Origin: Alcanivorax sp. DP30
GTDB taxonomy: Bacteria > Pseudomonadota > Gammaproteobacteria > Pseudomonadales > Alcanivoracaceae
Length of the DNA stretch: 64,000 bases
Direction: 5' to 3'
Assembly (NCBI RefSeq): GCF_009882945.1
Contig: NZ_WTUY01000005.1
Span: 475,863 to 539,862 of the forward strand
The notes under the pieces are model-generated. The model saw only the letters and a list, made by a program, of their open reading frames with translations, was not told the origin of the DNA and searched no databases. A program made the translations under genes and the position numbers. Shown piece by piece: positions 1 to 8,994 of this stretch. Numbering within the stretch: the stretch's first letter is position 1; each line of letters opens with the position of its first letter.

Positions 1-3
1 TCG

Positions 4-47
4 AGATACAAAAAAGCCCGACGGGAAACCGCCGGGCTTTTTTGTAT
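4..47. terminator. Bidirectional intrinsic terminator
   Basis: GC-rich hairpin (AAGCCCG...CGGGCTT around a GAAA-type loop) flanked by A and T tracts on both sides, so it can stop transcription in both directions. It lies downstream of the leftward YlqF gene and probably also ends a rightward gene beyond the window edge. Confidence 0.85.
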
Positions 48-149
48 CTGCTGTTTGCAACAGATCCCACTGCGCTGTTCAGTTCCACGCGCTCTGCGGG
101 CGATTGCCTGCAAGCTCCCACAAGGTGTGTGTCTCTCTCGTACTCACCG

Positions 150-1094
150 CTAGTCCTTTTTATTCGCCTTCGCCTTGTAGGCCGCTTTTCTTGCTTGTTT
201 CTTCGCTTCCTTTTCTTCCGCTTTCTGGCGGCGAATCTCGGCCACCTTTACATGCTCCTTTTCGGCCATGGCCGGGGTTTCCAGGGTGATCTGGCCCAGC
301 TTGCCACTGCGAAACTCGTTGATCAGCAGCGTTGCGGTTCGGTCGAAGTCCACATGGCCACCGCGCCCCAGGCAGCCGCGTTGTTTGCCGATGGTTTCCA
401 GGAAGGGGACGCCTTCCCCGGGAAGTGTATCCAGCTGGAAACGCTCCTTCATCAGCGCCGGGTAGGCGTCCATAAGGTATTCGGCGGCGTAGAGCGCCAC
501 ATCATCGTCCTGCATGGCGGTGGCCTTGATGGCGCCTGACAGGGCGAGACGGTAACCGCTGGCCGGGTTTTCAATCTTTGCCCAGAGAATGCCGGGGGTG
601 TCGATAAGGATCAGGCCCTCACCCAGTTCAATACGTTGCTGGCGCTGGGTGACGGCGGGTTCATTGCCGGCCTTGGCGACCTGGCGGCCGGCGAGAGTGT
701 TGATCAGGGTGGACTTCCCCACATTGGGAATGCCGGTAATCAGGGCGGTGATGGTGGTGGCGCGATCAATTTTCTTGTGGACCATCTGTTTGCAGGTTTC
801 TGCCAGCTTGCGGATTGGCTCCGGCTGCTGGGTGGTGATCGCCATGGCGCGCACAGTCGGGTCTTGCTGCAGATGATCCAGCCATTGCCGGGTTGTCGCC
901 GGGTCGGCCAGGTCGCTTTTGCTGAGCAGTTTCAGGCAGGGTTTGTCGGCACGGAAATTCTCGATGACGGGATTGGCACTGCTGTAAGGCAGGCGGGCAT
1001 CTACCACTTCAATGATCAGATCTACCTTGGGGAGGATCTCACGGATTTCGCGGGTGGCCTTGTTCATATGGCCGGGGAACCAGTTGATGCTCAT
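150..1094 (-). CDS. ylqF: Ribosome biogenesis GTPase YlqF/RbgA
   Basis: Circularly permuted cytoplasmic GTPase that assists late 50S subunit assembly. At 314 residues it has the normal family length and opens with the characteristic INWFPGHM segment. The G motifs come in permuted order: a G4-like SKSD at about 58-61, the G1 P-loop GIPNVGKST at 121-129 and G3 DTPG at 165-168. The G4 reads SKSD where NKxD is usual, a conservative change. The C-terminal 40 residues are rich in Lys, Arg and Glu, as expected for rRNA contact. It ends before the bidirectional hairpin at 4-47 and is divergent from the acyl-CoA dehydrogenase pair. Function is assigned from the family; nothing unusual is seen. Confidence 0.93.
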   Translation of the reverse strand: MSINWFPGHMNKATREIREILPKVDLIIEVVDARLPYSSANPVIENFRADKPCLKLLSKSDLADPATTRQWLDHLQQDPTVRAMAITTQQPEPIRKLAETCKQMVHKKIDRATTITALITGIPNVGKSTLINTLAGRQVAKAGNEPAVTQRQQRIELGEGLILIDTPGILWAKIENPASGYRLALSGAIKATAMQDDDVALYAAEYLMDAYPALMKERFQLDTLPGEGVPFLETIGKQRGCLGRGGHVDFDRTATLLINEFRSGKLGQITLETPAMAEKEHVKVAEIRRQKAEEKEAKKQARKAAYKAKANKKD

Positions 1095-1223
1095 TGACGT
1101 GCCTGCAGTGATGAAAGCAAATTTGCCGGGATTATAGCGGGTATGGCGGTGGCCTGCTGATCCTGGCAGGCAAAGGGCCGGGGCGCGTGTTTGAAATGGC
1201 GCATGACGGTTTTCGCCAGGGGG

Positions 1224-1251
1224 CTGATACGTCCCGTCATAAGTGTCTCAC
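1224..1251. promoter_or_regulatory. Putative TetR operator before the dehydrogenase pair
   Basis: Imperfect palindrome CTGATACG-N12-TGTCTCAC with the same arm length and 12-bp spacer as the near-perfect palindrome at 4685-4714. It lies about 50 bp upstream of the first acyl-CoA dehydrogenase start. Assigning it to the TetR protein encoded at 3970 is inference from geometry and shared half-site. Confidence 0.5.
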
Positions 1252-1303
1252 TGGTGCTCCTATACACTGTATACCATTGATTCTGATAACAGCGGAGTAC
1301 GGT

Positions 1304-2506
1304 ATGGATCTGCGTGTGCCGGAGCAGGAAAAGGCATTTCGGGATGAGGTGCGGACCTTTCTGGAAGAAAGTCTGACCCCCGAGATTCGTGAGGCAGGAA
1401 AGATGGTCACCTCGGTGTTCGCGCCGGTAAAGGAAGCCATGGCCTGGCAGAGAATCCTCAATGACAAGGGCTGGGCTGCGCCTCACTGGCCGAAGGAATT
1501 CGGCGGTACAGGCTGGAGTGTTACCCAGCGTGCCATTTTTGCCGAAGAGCTGGTGCGTGCCGAGACCCCGCCGCTGGTGCCCATGGGCCTGCATATGTGT
1601 GGCCCTTGCCTGATCGGTTGCGGTACCGAAGAACAGCAGAAGGAATACCTGCCGAAGATCCTCAACGGTGAGCACTTCTGGTGTCAGGGTTACTCCGAGC
1701 CCGGCTCCGGTTCCGACCTGGCATCGCTGAAGACCTTTGCCGAGAAAGACGGCGATGACTACATCATCAACGGCACCAAGATCTGGACCACCTACGCCCA
1801 CTATGCCAACAAGATGTTCGCGCTGGTGCGTACCAACAAGGACGGCAAGCCCCAGCAGGGCATTACCTTCCTGCTGCTGGACATGGACCTGCCGGGCATC
1901 ACCATTGAGCCCATCGTTGGCCTCGACGAAGTCACCGAGCAGTGCCAGGTGTTCTTTGACAATGTACGCGTGCCCCAGAAGAACCGTGTGGGTGCAGAAA
2001 ACGACGGCTGGACCGTGGCCAAGTACCTGCTCACCTTCGAGCGTGGTGGTCAAGAATATGCGCCGGGTCTGAACGTGCAGCTGGAAAAAATTCGGTTGAT
2101 GGCCGAGAAGCAGCAAACGGTTCATGGTTCCCTGAAGAACGATCCGGTATGGCAGCACAAATTCGCTTCCGTGGAAGCGGACGTACTGGCCCTGGAATTC
2201 ACCGAGATGCGAATCAAGTCGGCATTGTCCGCTGGCAAGGATCCTGGCGCGCTGTCTTCCATGACCAAGATTCTCGGTACCGAGCTGCTGCAGAAAGTCA
2301 CCGAACTGCGCATCGAGACTCTCGGTGCCCAGGCCGCCATCTGGCAGCCCCAGGCCCTGGTGCCCGGTGATGAACAGCCAATTATCGGTCCGGAGTATGC
2401 ACTCACTGCCATGCCCCATTACCTGAACTCACGAGCCTGCTCCATCTACGGCGGCTCCAACGAAGTCCAGCGCGGCATTATCGCCAAAGCCGTCCTGGGT
2501 TTGTAA
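1304..2506 (+). CDS. Acyl-CoA dehydrogenase, large-type subunit
   Basis: FAD-dependent enzyme that introduces the alpha-beta double bond in an acyl-CoA. 400 residues. The FAD and substrate loop reads WCQGYSEPGSGSDLASL, and the C-terminal stretch SIYGGSNEVQRGIIAK is the classic dehydrogenase signature. An in-frame extension back to 1187 exists, but the ATG at 1304 has a GGAG ribosome site 6 bp upstream and begins like family members (MDLRVPEQEKAFRDEV). A second dehydrogenase follows after 25 bp, so the two are co-transcribed. Such large/small pairs (PimC/PimD, ChsE1/ChsE2 types) often form heterotetramers acting on dicarboxylic, branched or sterol-side-chain acyl-CoAs. Family is certain; substrate is unknown. 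Confidence 0.93.
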   Translation: MDLRVPEQEKAFRDEVRTFLEESLTPEIREAGKMVTSVFAPVKEAMAWQRILNDKGWAAPHWPKEFGGTGWSVTQRAIFAEELVRAETPPLVPMGLHMCGPCLIGCGTEEQQKEYLPKILNGEHFWCQGYSEPGSGSDLASLKTFAEKDGDDYIINGTKIWTTYAHYANKMFALVRTNKDGKPQQGITFLLLDMDLPGITIEPIVGLDEVTEQCQVFFDNVRVPQKNRVGAENDGWTVAKYLLTFERGGQEYAPGLNVQLEKIRLMAEKQQTVHGSLKNDPVWQHKFASVEADVLALEFTEMRIKSALSAGKDPGALSSMTKILGTELLQKVTELRIETLGAQAAIWQPQALVPGDEQPIIGPEYALTAMPHYLNSRACSIYGGSNEVQRGIIAKAVLGL

Positions 2507-2531
2507 GCGTCCGCCAACAAGGAGAAGTCTG

Positions 2532-3656
2532 ATGAATTTTCAGTTGAGTGAAGAACAGCAAATGCTGGCGGACAGCGCCAAGCGTTTTGTGCGTGATAAT
2601 CACGATGTGGAGAAACATCGCCAGAACAAGAAGCTGATGCCACTGGACGAAGCGACCTGGAATCAGTTCGCCGAGCTGGGCTGGCTGGCGGTACCGTTTG
2701 ACGAAGAGCACGGTGGCCTGGGCATGGGCCCGCTGGAAACCATGGTGCTGCTGCAGGAGCTGGGCGAAGGTCTGATCATGGCGCCTTATATTGCTACCGT
2801 GGTGTTGGGTGGCGGTTTCCTGCGTCACGCTTCTGACGCGCAGCAGGCGGAAACCATTCCATCGCTGCTGGAAGGGGGGCTGCAGCTGGCGTTTGCTGCC
2901 GAAGAATACGAGCGCGTCTTTACCCTGGAAAACACCGCCATGAAGGGCGACGTGCAGGGTGGAGATGTGGTGTTGAATGGCACCAAGTCCTGCGTACTGA
3001 ACGGTGACCACGCCGATCAGCTTATCGTGCTGGCCCGTACCGCAGGCGAGCCCGGTGACAAGGACGGCCTGAGCCTGTTCCTGGTGGATGCCAACGCCGA
3101 GGGCGTTGAGCGTACACCTCACCGTACTGTGGATGGTCGTCAGGGTGCGGAGATTCGTTTCCGCAACGTTAAGGTGTCGGATGCGGCGCGTATCGGTGAG
3201 TTGAATAAGGGCTATGACATTGCCCGTAGCGTGCTGCTGGAAGGCCTGCTGGCCCTGTCGGCCGAGTGTGTGGGGAGCCTTGCTGTGCTGCTCAACGATA
3301 CCGTGGAATACAGCAAGACCCGCAAGCAGTTCGGGCTGCCCATCGGTAAATTCCAGGTGCTGCAATTCCGCATGGCGGATATGTTCATCGCCATGGAGCA
3401 GACCCAATCCCTGCTGATGGCAGCGACCATGAAGCTGGTGGAAGGGCATGATGATGCGGCCAGAGCGGTGCATGCCATGAAAGCCCAGCTGGGTCGTACC
3501 GGCCGCAAGATTGGCCAGGAAGCCATCCAGATTCACGGTGGCATGGGCATGACAGACGAGCTGAACGTGGGCCACTTTGTGAAACGGCTTAGCGCCGTGG
3601 ACGGCCTGTTTGGTAACGCCGATGTGCACCTGATGGAGATGGCGAAGTCTGCATAA
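2532..3656 (+). CDS. Acyl-CoA dehydrogenase, small-type subunit
   Basis: 374-residue acyl-CoA dehydrogenase, second of the pair. It starts MNFQLSEEQQMLADSAKRF after a strong AAGGAG site. The segment SKTRKQFGLPIGKFQVLQ holds the RxQFG FAD-contact motif, and QIHGGMGMTDELNVGH lies near the C-terminus. It is more divergent than its partner and resembles PimD-type subunits, so it may bind FAD at a shared interface rather than be fully catalytic alone (inference). An intrinsic terminator follows at once at 3675-3699, so the operon holds just these two genes. Probable role: first oxidation step in degradation of a lipid-derived acyl-CoA made by the ligase at 5638. Confidence 0.92.
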   Translation: MNFQLSEEQQMLADSAKRFVRDNHDVEKHRQNKKLMPLDEATWNQFAELGWLAVPFDEEHGGLGMGPLETMVLLQELGEGLIMAPYIATVVLGGGFLRHASDAQQAETIPSLLEGGLQLAFAAEEYERVFTLENTAMKGDVQGGDVVLNGTKSCVLNGDHADQLIVLARTAGEPGDKDGLSLFLVDANAEGVERTPHRTVDGRQGAEIRFRNVKVSDAARIGELNKGYDIARSVLLEGLLALSAECVGSLAVLLNDTVEYSKTRKQFGLPIGKFQVLQFRMADMFIAMEQTQSLLMAATMKLVEGHDDAARAVHAMKAQLGRTGRKIGQEAIQIHGGMGMTDELNVGHFVKRLSAVDGLFGNADVHLMEMAKSA

Positions 3657-3674
3657 TGCCTGCGTATTCGGAAG

Positions 3675-3699
3675 AAGCGGCCCACGGGCCGCTTTTTTT
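3675..3699 (+). terminator. Intrinsic terminator after the dehydrogenase operon
   Basis: Hairpin AAGCGGCCC / GGGCCGCTT followed by a run of seven T, 18 bp after the stop codon of the second dehydrogenase. Confidence 0.85.
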
Positions 3700-3950
3700 G
3701 GCCTTCGCGTATTTGCGGGAACGTCATGTCGTGTGGTCGGAGGTTAGACGCCTGACGTCAGACGTCGGACCAATCTGCATTGCCGCTATTTCGCGAAGCA
3801 CCTTCGCGTGCAAGCACGCTTCCGGAGCAGGAAACAGACAGGGCAGGTTTTCCAGGCGGTTCCCGGGTATTTCCCGATGAACCTTGGGGGGCTGCATGGT
3901 TGGGGCCTGTTTGCGGCAGTCTGGCGCATGGGGTATAAGTCTGAAAAACG
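3700..3950. other. Non-coding gap before the TetR gene
   Basis: About 250 bp between the terminator and the tetR control region. No open frame with a ribosome site, RNA gene or clear repeat was seen, apart from a short TGACGTCA-containing stretch near 3750-3765. Confidence 0.5.
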
Positions 3951-3978
3951 ATGAGACACAGGAATCTGAATGTCACAA
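3951..3978. promoter_or_regulatory. Putative autoregulatory TetR operator over the tetR start
   Basis: Imperfect palindrome ATGAGACA-N12-TGTCACAA. The arms match at 6 of 8 positions and the spacing equals that of the sites at 1224 and 4685. It covers the ATG of the TetR gene at 3970, a position suited to autorepression. Inference from motif geometry. Confidence 0.45.
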
Positions 3979-4596
3979 CAATCCGTTGCCGCTCAAACCC
4001 TTCTCCAGAACCTGAAAGTGCCTGAAGGGGACAAGACCTACGAGAAGATCCTGGATGCCGGGTTGTCGCTGTTTGTGGAATTCGGATTGCGTCGCACCAC
4101 CATGGAAGATGTGGCCACCAGGGCCGGCATTGGTCGCGCAACGGCGTATCGCCGGTTTACCGACAAGGACCAGCTGATCCAGGTGGTCATTCTGCGAGAG
4201 TGCCAGCGAGAGCTGACCAAAATTGAAGCGGATCTTCGCAAGATTGAAGGTGGTCTGGAGCGGGTGCTGGAGTCTTTTGTGTTGGCGGTGACCCGCGCCT
4301 ATCGGCACCCGCTGCTGAGTCGCCTTATGACCTCGGAACCAGAGACGATTCTGCCCATGCTGACACAGCGTCTGTGGCAGATGATGGGGTTCTTTCGTAT
4401 CTACCTGGCCTCCCTGCTGGACAAGGTCAAGAAAGATGGCGCCATCCGTGACCAGTCCAGCGAGATGCTGGCAGAACTGATGTTGCGCCTTATGCAGTCC
4501 ATGGTGCTGTCTCCCGATGGCGTCATGAATCCCGCCGATGAAGCCAGTGTCCGCAAGGTGGCAGATCTCTACCTTAGGCCTTTGCTGGCCAGATAA
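3970..4596 (+). CDS. TetR/AcrR family transcriptional regulator
   Basis: 208 residues. The N-terminal helix-turn-helix is clear: ILDAGLSLFVEFGLRRTTMEDVATRAGIGRATAYRRFTDKDQLI, about residues 26-70. The C-terminal ligand-binding half is helical and unassigned. It sits between two lipid operons and close to palindromes of one design at 1224, 3951 and 4685, so it probably represses both operons and itself, with an acyl-CoA or related lipid as inducer (inference). The start is set by homology to the TetR N-terminus; a GGAA stretch lies about 5 bp upstream. Confidence 0.9.
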   Translation: MSQQSVAAQTLLQNLKVPEGDKTYEKILDAGLSLFVEFGLRRTTMEDVATRAGIGRATAYRRFTDKDQLIQVVILRECQRELTKIEADLRKIEGGLERVLESFVLAVTRAYRHPLLSRLMTSEPETILPMLTQRLWQMMGFFRIYLASLLDKVKKDGAIRDQSSEMLAELMLRLMQSMVLSPDGVMNPADEASVRKVADLYLRPLLAR

Positions 4597-4684
4597 ACCT
4601 TTCCTGGTACAGGCAGCCCTGCGGAGGGTTTCTGCGTGCAATACAGAATGCAGAAATCTGTATGGGTGGCTTGCGACGCCATCC

Positions 4685-4714
4685 TGTGAGACGTATTTTG
4701 TTATTCGTCTCACA
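4685..4714. promoter_or_regulatory. Perfect palindrome, putative TetR operator before the DUF2236 operon
   Basis: TGTGAGACG-N12-CGTCTCACA: two perfect 9-bp arms, 20 bp before the DUF2236 gene start, in a position to block transcription. It is the best copy of the motif also seen at 1224-1251 and 3951-3978. Confidence 0.65.
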
Positions 4715-4733
4715 TTGGCAGTCAGGAGCCGTC

Positions 4734-5651
4734 ATGACAGAAACCTCCGCGCAAACCCGTAGTCCCGACCTCATGCCCCTGGGACCGGACTCCTACACCT
4801 GGCAGGACTTCGGCTCCTGGCGCTTCAATCTGATGCTGCCACAGGCGTTTGTGCTGCAGGTTTCCCACCCGACGATTGACGCCGGCGTTGGTGAGCATTC
4901 TGTCTACAAGACCGACCCCTGGGGCCGTGCCAGGCGTTCTACCGAAATGCTGTGGCCCATTGTTTATGCCCGTCCGCAGAAGGCCATCGAGATGGGCGTG
5001 AAACTCTATGACCTGCATCGCTCTATCAAGGGGGTGGACAAGAGTGGCAAGAAGTACTTCGCCCTTGAGCCTGAAGCCTACAGCTGGGTACACATCACCG
5101 GTTACGACGCCACCATTCGCATGCACGAGTTGATGGGCAAGTCGCCCACAGCAGAACAGCGCACAGCCATGTTTCAGGAGTGGCGTCAGCTGGGCTTGTT
5201 GATGGGTATTCGAGACCAGGATCTTCCTGCCAACGAAAGCGACTACTGGGAATATTTCCACGGCATGATCAAAGATAAGCTCGAGATGACAGATGTGGCT
5301 AAAGACCTGCTCGCGCACAACCACTATCTTGAGATACCAAAACCCCCGGCTGACTGGCTGCCGGATTTTGCCTGGATAATGACCCGGGCGGTGATGGGGC
5401 GCTTTATGCGCTTTATTTTGCGAGCCACGCTACCACATCAGTATCGCGAAAAGTTTGCGATTGCCTGGACACGCAATGACGAACGTTTGTTCAAGGCATG
5501 GTGCCATTTTTATCGGATTGCGCATGCCATGACGCCGAAGAATCTGCGACTGATTCCTCTGGCCCGAAAAGCGTTCAAGGACGCTCGCCAACACCCCGAA
5601 GCCTATAACTTGAATAACACGCAGGAAGATGCGCACTATGAACTCGGATAA
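4734..5651 (+). CDS. DUF2236 (MpaB/Lcp-like) oxygenase-family protein, cytoplasmic
   Basis: 305 residues of the DUF2236 family, which includes latex-clearing protein Lcp and MpaB and is thought to bind heme b. Visible family signatures are LQVSHPTIDAGVGEHS, the DPWGRARRS block, and histidines in YDLHRSIKG and YSWVHITGYDA. No signal peptide is seen, so it should be cytoplasmic. The ATG at 4734 follows CAGGAG; an in-frame upstream start at 4662 lies inside the palindrome region and is less likely. The 3' end overlaps the downstream acyl-CoA ligase by 14 bp, so the two are translationally coupled. Substrate unknown; context suggests oxidation of a fatty acid, isoprenoid or other lipid before or after CoA activation. 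Confidence 0.85.
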   Translation: MTETSAQTRSPDLMPLGPDSYTWQDFGSWRFNLMLPQAFVLQVSHPTIDAGVGEHSVYKTDPWGRARRSTEMLWPIVYARPQKAIEMGVKLYDLHRSIKGVDKSGKKYFALEPEAYSWVHITGYDATIRMHELMGKSPTAEQRTAMFQEWRQLGLLMGIRDQDLPANESDYWEYFHGMIKDKLEMTDVAKDLLAHNHYLEIPKPPADWLPDFAWIMTRAVMGRFMRFILRATLPHQYREKFAIAWTRNDERLFKAWCHFYRIAHAMTPKNLRLIPLARKAFKDARQHPEAYNLNNTQEDAHYELG

Positions 5652-7308
5652 CCGTCCCTGGCTCTCAACCTACGACTCATTGGGCAAGGACTGGCATACA
5701 TTGCCGGAACTCCCCGAGAAAACTCTGTCCGATTATGTGCGTGATTACGCATCACAGTTTCCGGATCGTGAAGCGCTGGTTTTCCTTGGGCAGGGGATTA
5801 CCTACAAACAACTGGATGCGCTGGCCGATCGCATGGCCGCCCTGTTTGCCAAACAAGGCGCCGTGGAAGGGGATGTTCTTGGCATGCAGTTGCCCAACAC
5901 CCCGCAATATGTGATTGGTTTTATTGCCGCTGCCCGTCTGGGCATGGTGACCACCAGTATTTCCCCGCTGATGACTCCGCCGGAAATTACTCACCAGGCC
6001 AACGATGCCAAAGTAAAAATCCTGCTGACCCTGATGCCGTTCTGGCAGACTTCGGTGCAGCCAGTGTTGGGCAAGGTGCCGACCCTGAGCACCGTGATCG
6101 TGTCCGGTCCCATGGACATCATGACCGGGCAGGGCGAAGCGCTGGACGAAACCGTGGCGGGCGTAACGGGCATTTCACTGCATGATCACCTGCCGGAGAC
6201 CACAGCAGCCGTGAACACCAAAGTGGACATGGACAAGGTGCTGTATCTGCAATACACCGGCGGTACCACCGGGTTGCCAAAGGGTGCCAGGCTCACCTCC
6301 CGCAATCTGTTCATGAACAACCTGCAGGCCAACGTGTTCTATGGTTACCGCACGGGTGAAGAGACGGTGGCATCGGCGTTCCCGCTGTTCCACATCGGTG
6401 GTGCAGCGGTGGTGTTCAACGCGTTGCGTACGGCTGCTACCTTTCTGCTGATTCCTGATCCCCGTGACATCGAGCATTTTGTCAGTGAAATGAAGGCGCG
6501 TACGCCGACCGTGCTGGCGGCAGTACCGGCCCTGTACCAGATGCTGTGTGCCAACGAGACATTCAGGAACCTGGATTTTTCCGGTCTGCGTATGGCCATT
6601 TCCGGTGCGGCGCCTTTTGCCCGGGAAGAGGTGCAAAAGCTGGAAAGCGTGGTGGGTGCAGGCAAGTTCTGTGAAGTGTATGGCATGACCGAAACCAGCC
6701 CGGTGATCACCCTGAACCCGGCCTCCCATTTCAAGGAAGCCCACGTGGGTATTCCGTTGCCGGGTACCGATGTGCGCATTGTGGATGCCGAGGATGGCGA
6801 AACGTTGATGCCGTTGGGCGAAGCCGGTGAAATCATCGCTGCCGGTCCGCAGGTGATGCAGGGGTATCTGGAGATGCCGGAAGCCACGCAGAAATCCCTG
6901 CGTGAAATGGACGGCAAACTGTGGATGCACACCGGGGATGTGGGAGTCATGGATGAGGACGGTTTTGTCCGTGTCTGCGATCGCAGCAAGGACATGCTCA
7001 TCGTCGGTGGCTACAAGGTGTTCTCCGTGGAAGTGGAAGGCAAGGTACAGAGCCTGCCCTGGGTGGCCATGTGTGCGGTGGTTGGCCGACCCGACACCAA
7101 CCGTCCGGGTAATGATGTGGTGCAGCTGTACATCGAGCGCACCCCTGACTCCCGGGAGAGTGAAAGTGAACTCAAAGAGCAGTTGCTGAGCTTCTGCCGA
7201 GAGAACATGTCGCCGTACAAGGTGCCCAGGGAAATCTTCTTCATTGATGCGATCCCGCTCACGTCCGTGGGCAAAATTGACAAGAAGGCACTGCGGCAGC
7301 CTGCATAA
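5638..7308 (+). CDS. AMP-dependent acyl-CoA synthetase (FadD-like)
   Basis: 556-residue ANL-superfamily ligase that makes an acyl-AMP and then an acyl-CoA. The phosphate-binding loop is LQYTGGTTGLPKGA, the A5 motif is VYGMTETSP, the hinge region is MHTGDVGVMDEDGFVRVCDRSKDMLIVGGYKVF, and the conserved C-terminal lysine lies in SVGKIDKKAL. The ATG at 5638 has an AGGAAG site 9 bp upstream; the in-frame ATG at 5629 has that site directly against it and is less likely. It sits between two DUF2236 genes in an apparent four-gene operon, so its substrate is probably the same lipid they handle. Long- or medium-chain specificity cannot be told by eye. Confidence 0.92.
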   Translation: MNSDNRPWLSTYDSLGKDWHTLPELPEKTLSDYVRDYASQFPDREALVFLGQGITYKQLDALADRMAALFAKQGAVEGDVLGMQLPNTPQYVIGFIAAARLGMVTTSISPLMTPPEITHQANDAKVKILLTLMPFWQTSVQPVLGKVPTLSTVIVSGPMDIMTGQGEALDETVAGVTGISLHDHLPETTAAVNTKVDMDKVLYLQYTGGTTGLPKGARLTSRNLFMNNLQANVFYGYRTGEETVASAFPLFHIGGAAVVFNALRTAATFLLIPDPRDIEHFVSEMKARTPTVLAAVPALYQMLCANETFRNLDFSGLRMAISGAAPFAREEVQKLESVVGAGKFCEVYGMTETSPVITLNPASHFKEAHVGIPLPGTDVRIVDAEDGETLMPLGEAGEIIAAGPQVMQGYLEMPEATQKSLREMDGKLWMHTGDVGVMDEDGFVRVCDRSKDMLIVGGYKVFSVEVEGKVQSLPWVAMCAVVGRPDTNRPGNDVVQLYIERTPDSRESESELKEQLLSFCRENMSPYKVPREIFFIDAIPLTSVGKIDKKALRQPA

Positions 7309-7344
7309 CGCTGGTTCGAATTAAAATAACAAAGAGAGTCCTCC

Positions 7345-8994
7345 ATGAAAGGTGTACTGCTGTGTCATGGCAAGACGGTGCTGCTGGCGTTGTTGCTGGT
7401 TCTGCAAGGCTGCTCTTCACTCAAGGAGTCGTCCTATGTTCCCCAGTCCCCGGAGGGATTGAGTGAGTGGCGGGTAGAAGGGAAGTTTTCGCTCTATTCC
7501 GAGGGGAAGAAAAGCAAGAGCTATTTCTACTACCAGCAGATAAATGAGAACTACGAACTGGCAGTGCTCATGGATGAGCCGGTGGGAGAGCCCCAGGCCA
7601 TGATCCGCGGTAATGTGTTCGAGCCAGGTAGCGAGTCCGTGGATGTCATGGGTGGTGCAGATGCGCTGTCAGTGGCAGAACACCTTCAGTCGGGAATCCG
7701 TGCCGGCAACCTTTCCTATTGGTTGAGAGGTCTGCCGGCAACCGAGGATGCCACACTTTATCAAGACGGCCTGTATCAGGTCGACCGGATCGAGGAAGCC
7801 GGCTGGGAGATCCATTATCGCGATTACATGTCATTGCTGGGCGGGTATCGTTTGCCCGCAGACATCAAGTTCAAGGCCGATGACAAGACATTGGTGCTGG
7901 AACTGGTTCGTGGCGATACCGGCTATCTCACCCATCCCTGCGATCAGGGCGTTGGCGAGGAAGTCATGGTGATGGCAACGGATCCTGAGCCAGCGGCGGA
8001 TGTTGTCAGCCAACTGGTTCCGCGCAATGGGCAGGCGCCCTTGCCGCGCTGGATCAATGAAGTGGACTTCTGTCGCCAGCTAGCCAAAATTCACGACAAC
8101 AAATTACCCGATACCCGTGAGGGACTGTACGGCCCGGATTCCATGATGTGGAAACTGGATGGACTTAGTGCGCCGCCAGCCTTTGGTGCCGGCCGCGCCC
8201 TGTTGTTGCAGGTAGCACATCCCTGGGTGACGGCGGGCATTGATCAGCATTCCGAAGTGCGCGATGACCCCATGGGGCGTGCCCGTCGCACGTTCTATCA
8301 TATCTCCAGCATGGTCTTTGGCAGCATCCCTCAGGCCATGGCTTCCGCTAACCAGGTGCGCGATATCCATGAAGAGATTGATGGCCAGATGACTGAGCAG
8401 GCAGGCGCCTTCCATCATGGCTCTGAGTACCGTGCCAACGAAGTCAGCGCCATGATTTGGGTGCATGCCACGCTGTGGGAAACCATCGTACACATGTACG
8501 AAAAGCTGGAAGACGATCTCAGCCAGGAAGAGAAAGACCAGTTCTACGAGGAAACCAAGTTATTCGCCATGTTGTTCGGGATTCCGGAAAGCGCCTTACC
8601 GGCGGACTGGAATGAGTTCATGGCCTACAACAAGGCCATGTGGGAAAGCCCGCAGCTCACCGTGACACCCAATGCCCTGCAGCTCAAGGAAGACCTGTTT
8701 GATCCCAAGTCTATCTGGATGATTGCACCGCTGTGGGGACAGGAGATCATTACTTCCGCAGAACTGCCGCCCCGGATTCGCGATCAGTACGGGATGAAAT
8801 ATGGCTGGTGGCAGAAGTTCAACTATGGCTGGATTCGTGCTGCCACCTGGACGGGGCAGGTACTGTTGCCCAAGAGTATGGAGCACCACCCGATCTATCA
8901 TGAAGCCCTGGCGCGGCTGGAAGGTAAGCGGCTGGGCGGCTATAACCAGTGGCTGATCGAGGGTTTCTTCGACAAGGAACGCATCGTTAACTGA
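7345..8994 (+). CDS. Lipoprotein with LolB-like domain fused to DUF2236
   Basis: 549 residues. Residues 1-23 are a lipoprotein signal with lipobox LQGC. Residues ~38-195 resemble the outer-membrane lipoprotein receptor LolB: WRVEGKFSLYSEGKK near the start, YWLRGLP in the middle, GWEIHYRDY and LPADIKF towards the end. Residues ~250-549 are DUF2236: LLQVAHPWVTAGIDQHSEV, the DPMGRARRTFYHI block, QVRDIHEEIDG and IWVHATLWETI. The protein should be anchored in the outer membrane or periplasm, unlike its cytoplasmic relative at 4734. The LolB-like half may bind a lipid and present it to the oxygenase-like half (inference). Its stop overlaps the next start by one base (TGATG). I do not know this fusion as a named protein. 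Confidence 0.8.
   Translation: MKGVLLCHGKTVLLALLLVLQGCSSLKESSYVPQSPEGLSEWRVEGKFSLYSEGKKSKSYFYYQQINENYELAVLMDEPVGEPQAMIRGNVFEPGSESVDVMGGADALSVAEHLQSGIRAGNLSYWLRGLPATEDATLYQDGLYQVDRIEEAGWEIHYRDYMSLLGGYRLPADIKFKADDKTLVLELVRGDTGYLTHPCDQGVGEEVMVMATDPEPAADVVSQLVPRNGQAPLPRWINEVDFCRQLAKIHDNKLPDTREGLYGPDSMMWKLDGLSAPPAFGAGRALLLQVAHPWVTAGIDQHSEVRDDPMGRARRTFYHISSMVFGSIPQAMASANQVRDIHEEIDGQMTEQAGAFHHGSEYRANEVSAMIWVHATLWETIVHMYEKLEDDLSQEEKDQFYEETKLFAMLFGIPESALPADWNEFMAYNKAMWESPQLTVTPNALQLKEDLFDPKSIWMIAPLWGQEIITSAELPPRIRDQYGMKYGWWQKFNYGWIRAATWTGQVLLPKSMEHHPIYHEALARLEGKRLGGYNQWLIEGFFDKERIVN

Noticed and set aside
1091-3629. Long minus-strand frames opposite the two acyl-CoA dehydrogenases
   Set aside because: Antisense to well-supported genes; low-complexity His/Gln-rich products.
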